From an uncultured Dyadobacter sp. (lineage in GTDB: Bacteria > Bacteroidota > Bacteroidia > Cytophagales > Spirosomataceae): a stretch of DNA of 6,833 bases. Under the pieces are notes generated by a model. The model had not been told where the DNA came from. It made no database searches and was given only the letters and a program-made list of their open reading frames with translations. The DNA lies in assembly GCF_946482605.1 (NCBI RefSeq), contig NZ_CAMLSE010000071.1, forward strand, positions 1-6,833, given 5' to 3'. Position numbers and translations under genes: made by a program. Shown here in pieces: positions 6,705 through 6,833 of this stretch (its first letter is position 1; the number at the start of each line of letters is the position of its first letter).

Positions 6705-6791
6705 AGGGAATTAATTAAAGCGCGGCAACGCCTACTACGCCCAAAGAAGAATTGGGGGGAGATAAACCGTTAGCTAATGCCCTAAACGCAC
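6705..6791. other. 3' region after the lacI-type gene, no confident gene
   Basis: No ATG-initiated gene or RNA gene is recognised. It contains a six-G run (6754-6759) and the palindrome TTAGCTAA (6770-6777). One frame on each strand is open here: + from a TAA at 6716-6718 to the window edge, and - from the edge to a TAA at 6715-6717. The - strand frame could be the C-terminus of a convergent gene, but it runs through the hairpin at 6792-6817 and uses several codons rare in the neighbours, so I treat it as noncoding. Confidence 0.4.
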
Positions 6792-6826
6792 AAAGCCACC
6801 CATTTCTGAGTGGCTTTATTGTGTTT
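6792..6826 (+). terminator. Intrinsic terminator downstream of the lacI-type gene
   Basis: A perfect 8-bp stem AAAGCCAC (6792-6799) / GTGGCTTT (6810-6817) encloses a 10-nt loop and is followed by the T-rich tail ATTGTGTTTA. It lies 87 bp after the regulator stop codon. The left arm reads as CTTT-GTG on the - strand, so weak termination in the other direction is possible for a gene beyond the window. Confidence 0.75.
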
Positions 6827-6833
6827 AATAATT

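Noticed and set aside
1..6833. CRISPR array, insertion sequence, tRNA or rRNA
   Set aside because: No regularly spaced repeats, transposase motifs, terminal inverted repeats around a gene, or structured RNA signatures were seen on either strand.

Overview
The window looks like chromosomal DNA from a Bacteroidota bacterium, most likely a Cytophagales/Dyadobacter-type organism. This is inferred from four things: queA sits next to ispD, ribosome binding sites are weak or absent, exported enzymes carry Tat-type leaders, and the proteins are typical of that phylum (GH109, DUF5009/HGSNAT-like acyltransferase, a GENGH-type NagB). Base composition looks even across the window, and I see no transposase, integrase, tRNA, rRNA or CRISPR array.

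Left part (1-847, + strand): the last 25 codons of queA (tRNA queuosine synthesis), then a strong inverted repeat that can act as a terminator in both directions, then ispD (MEP isoprenoid pathway). These are housekeeping genes.

Middle part (831-5536, - strand): four tightly packed genes that read as one operon. In transcription order they are a Tat-like-leader GH109 (NAD-dependent alpha-N-acetylgalactosaminidase-type) enzyme, a NagB-type amino-sugar-phosphate deaminase, a polytopic DUF5009/HGSNAT-like acyltransferase, and a Tat-exported alpha/beta hydrolase. The gaps are 5, 66 and 3 bp. The last gene overlaps the 3' end of convergent ispD by 17 bp.

Right part (5537-6833): a 151-bp divergent control region with two near-perfect 14-bp palindromes and three TACAAT repeats, then a LacI-family regulator on the + strand, then a 129-bp 3' region with a hairpin terminator.

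Working model (inference): the LacI regulator senses an amino-sugar-derived ligand and controls itself and the divergent operon. GH109 releases an N-acetylated amino sugar outside the cytoplasm. NagB drains the deacetylated sugar phosphate into glycolysis. The membrane acyltransferase and the exported hydrolase add or remove acyl groups on the substrate. No NagA deacetylase, kinase or transporter (SusC/D or MFS) is present here, so the route must be completed elsewhere. The gene families are all known; the least described aspect is the pairing of the acyltransferase with the hydrolase in a GH109-nagB operon.
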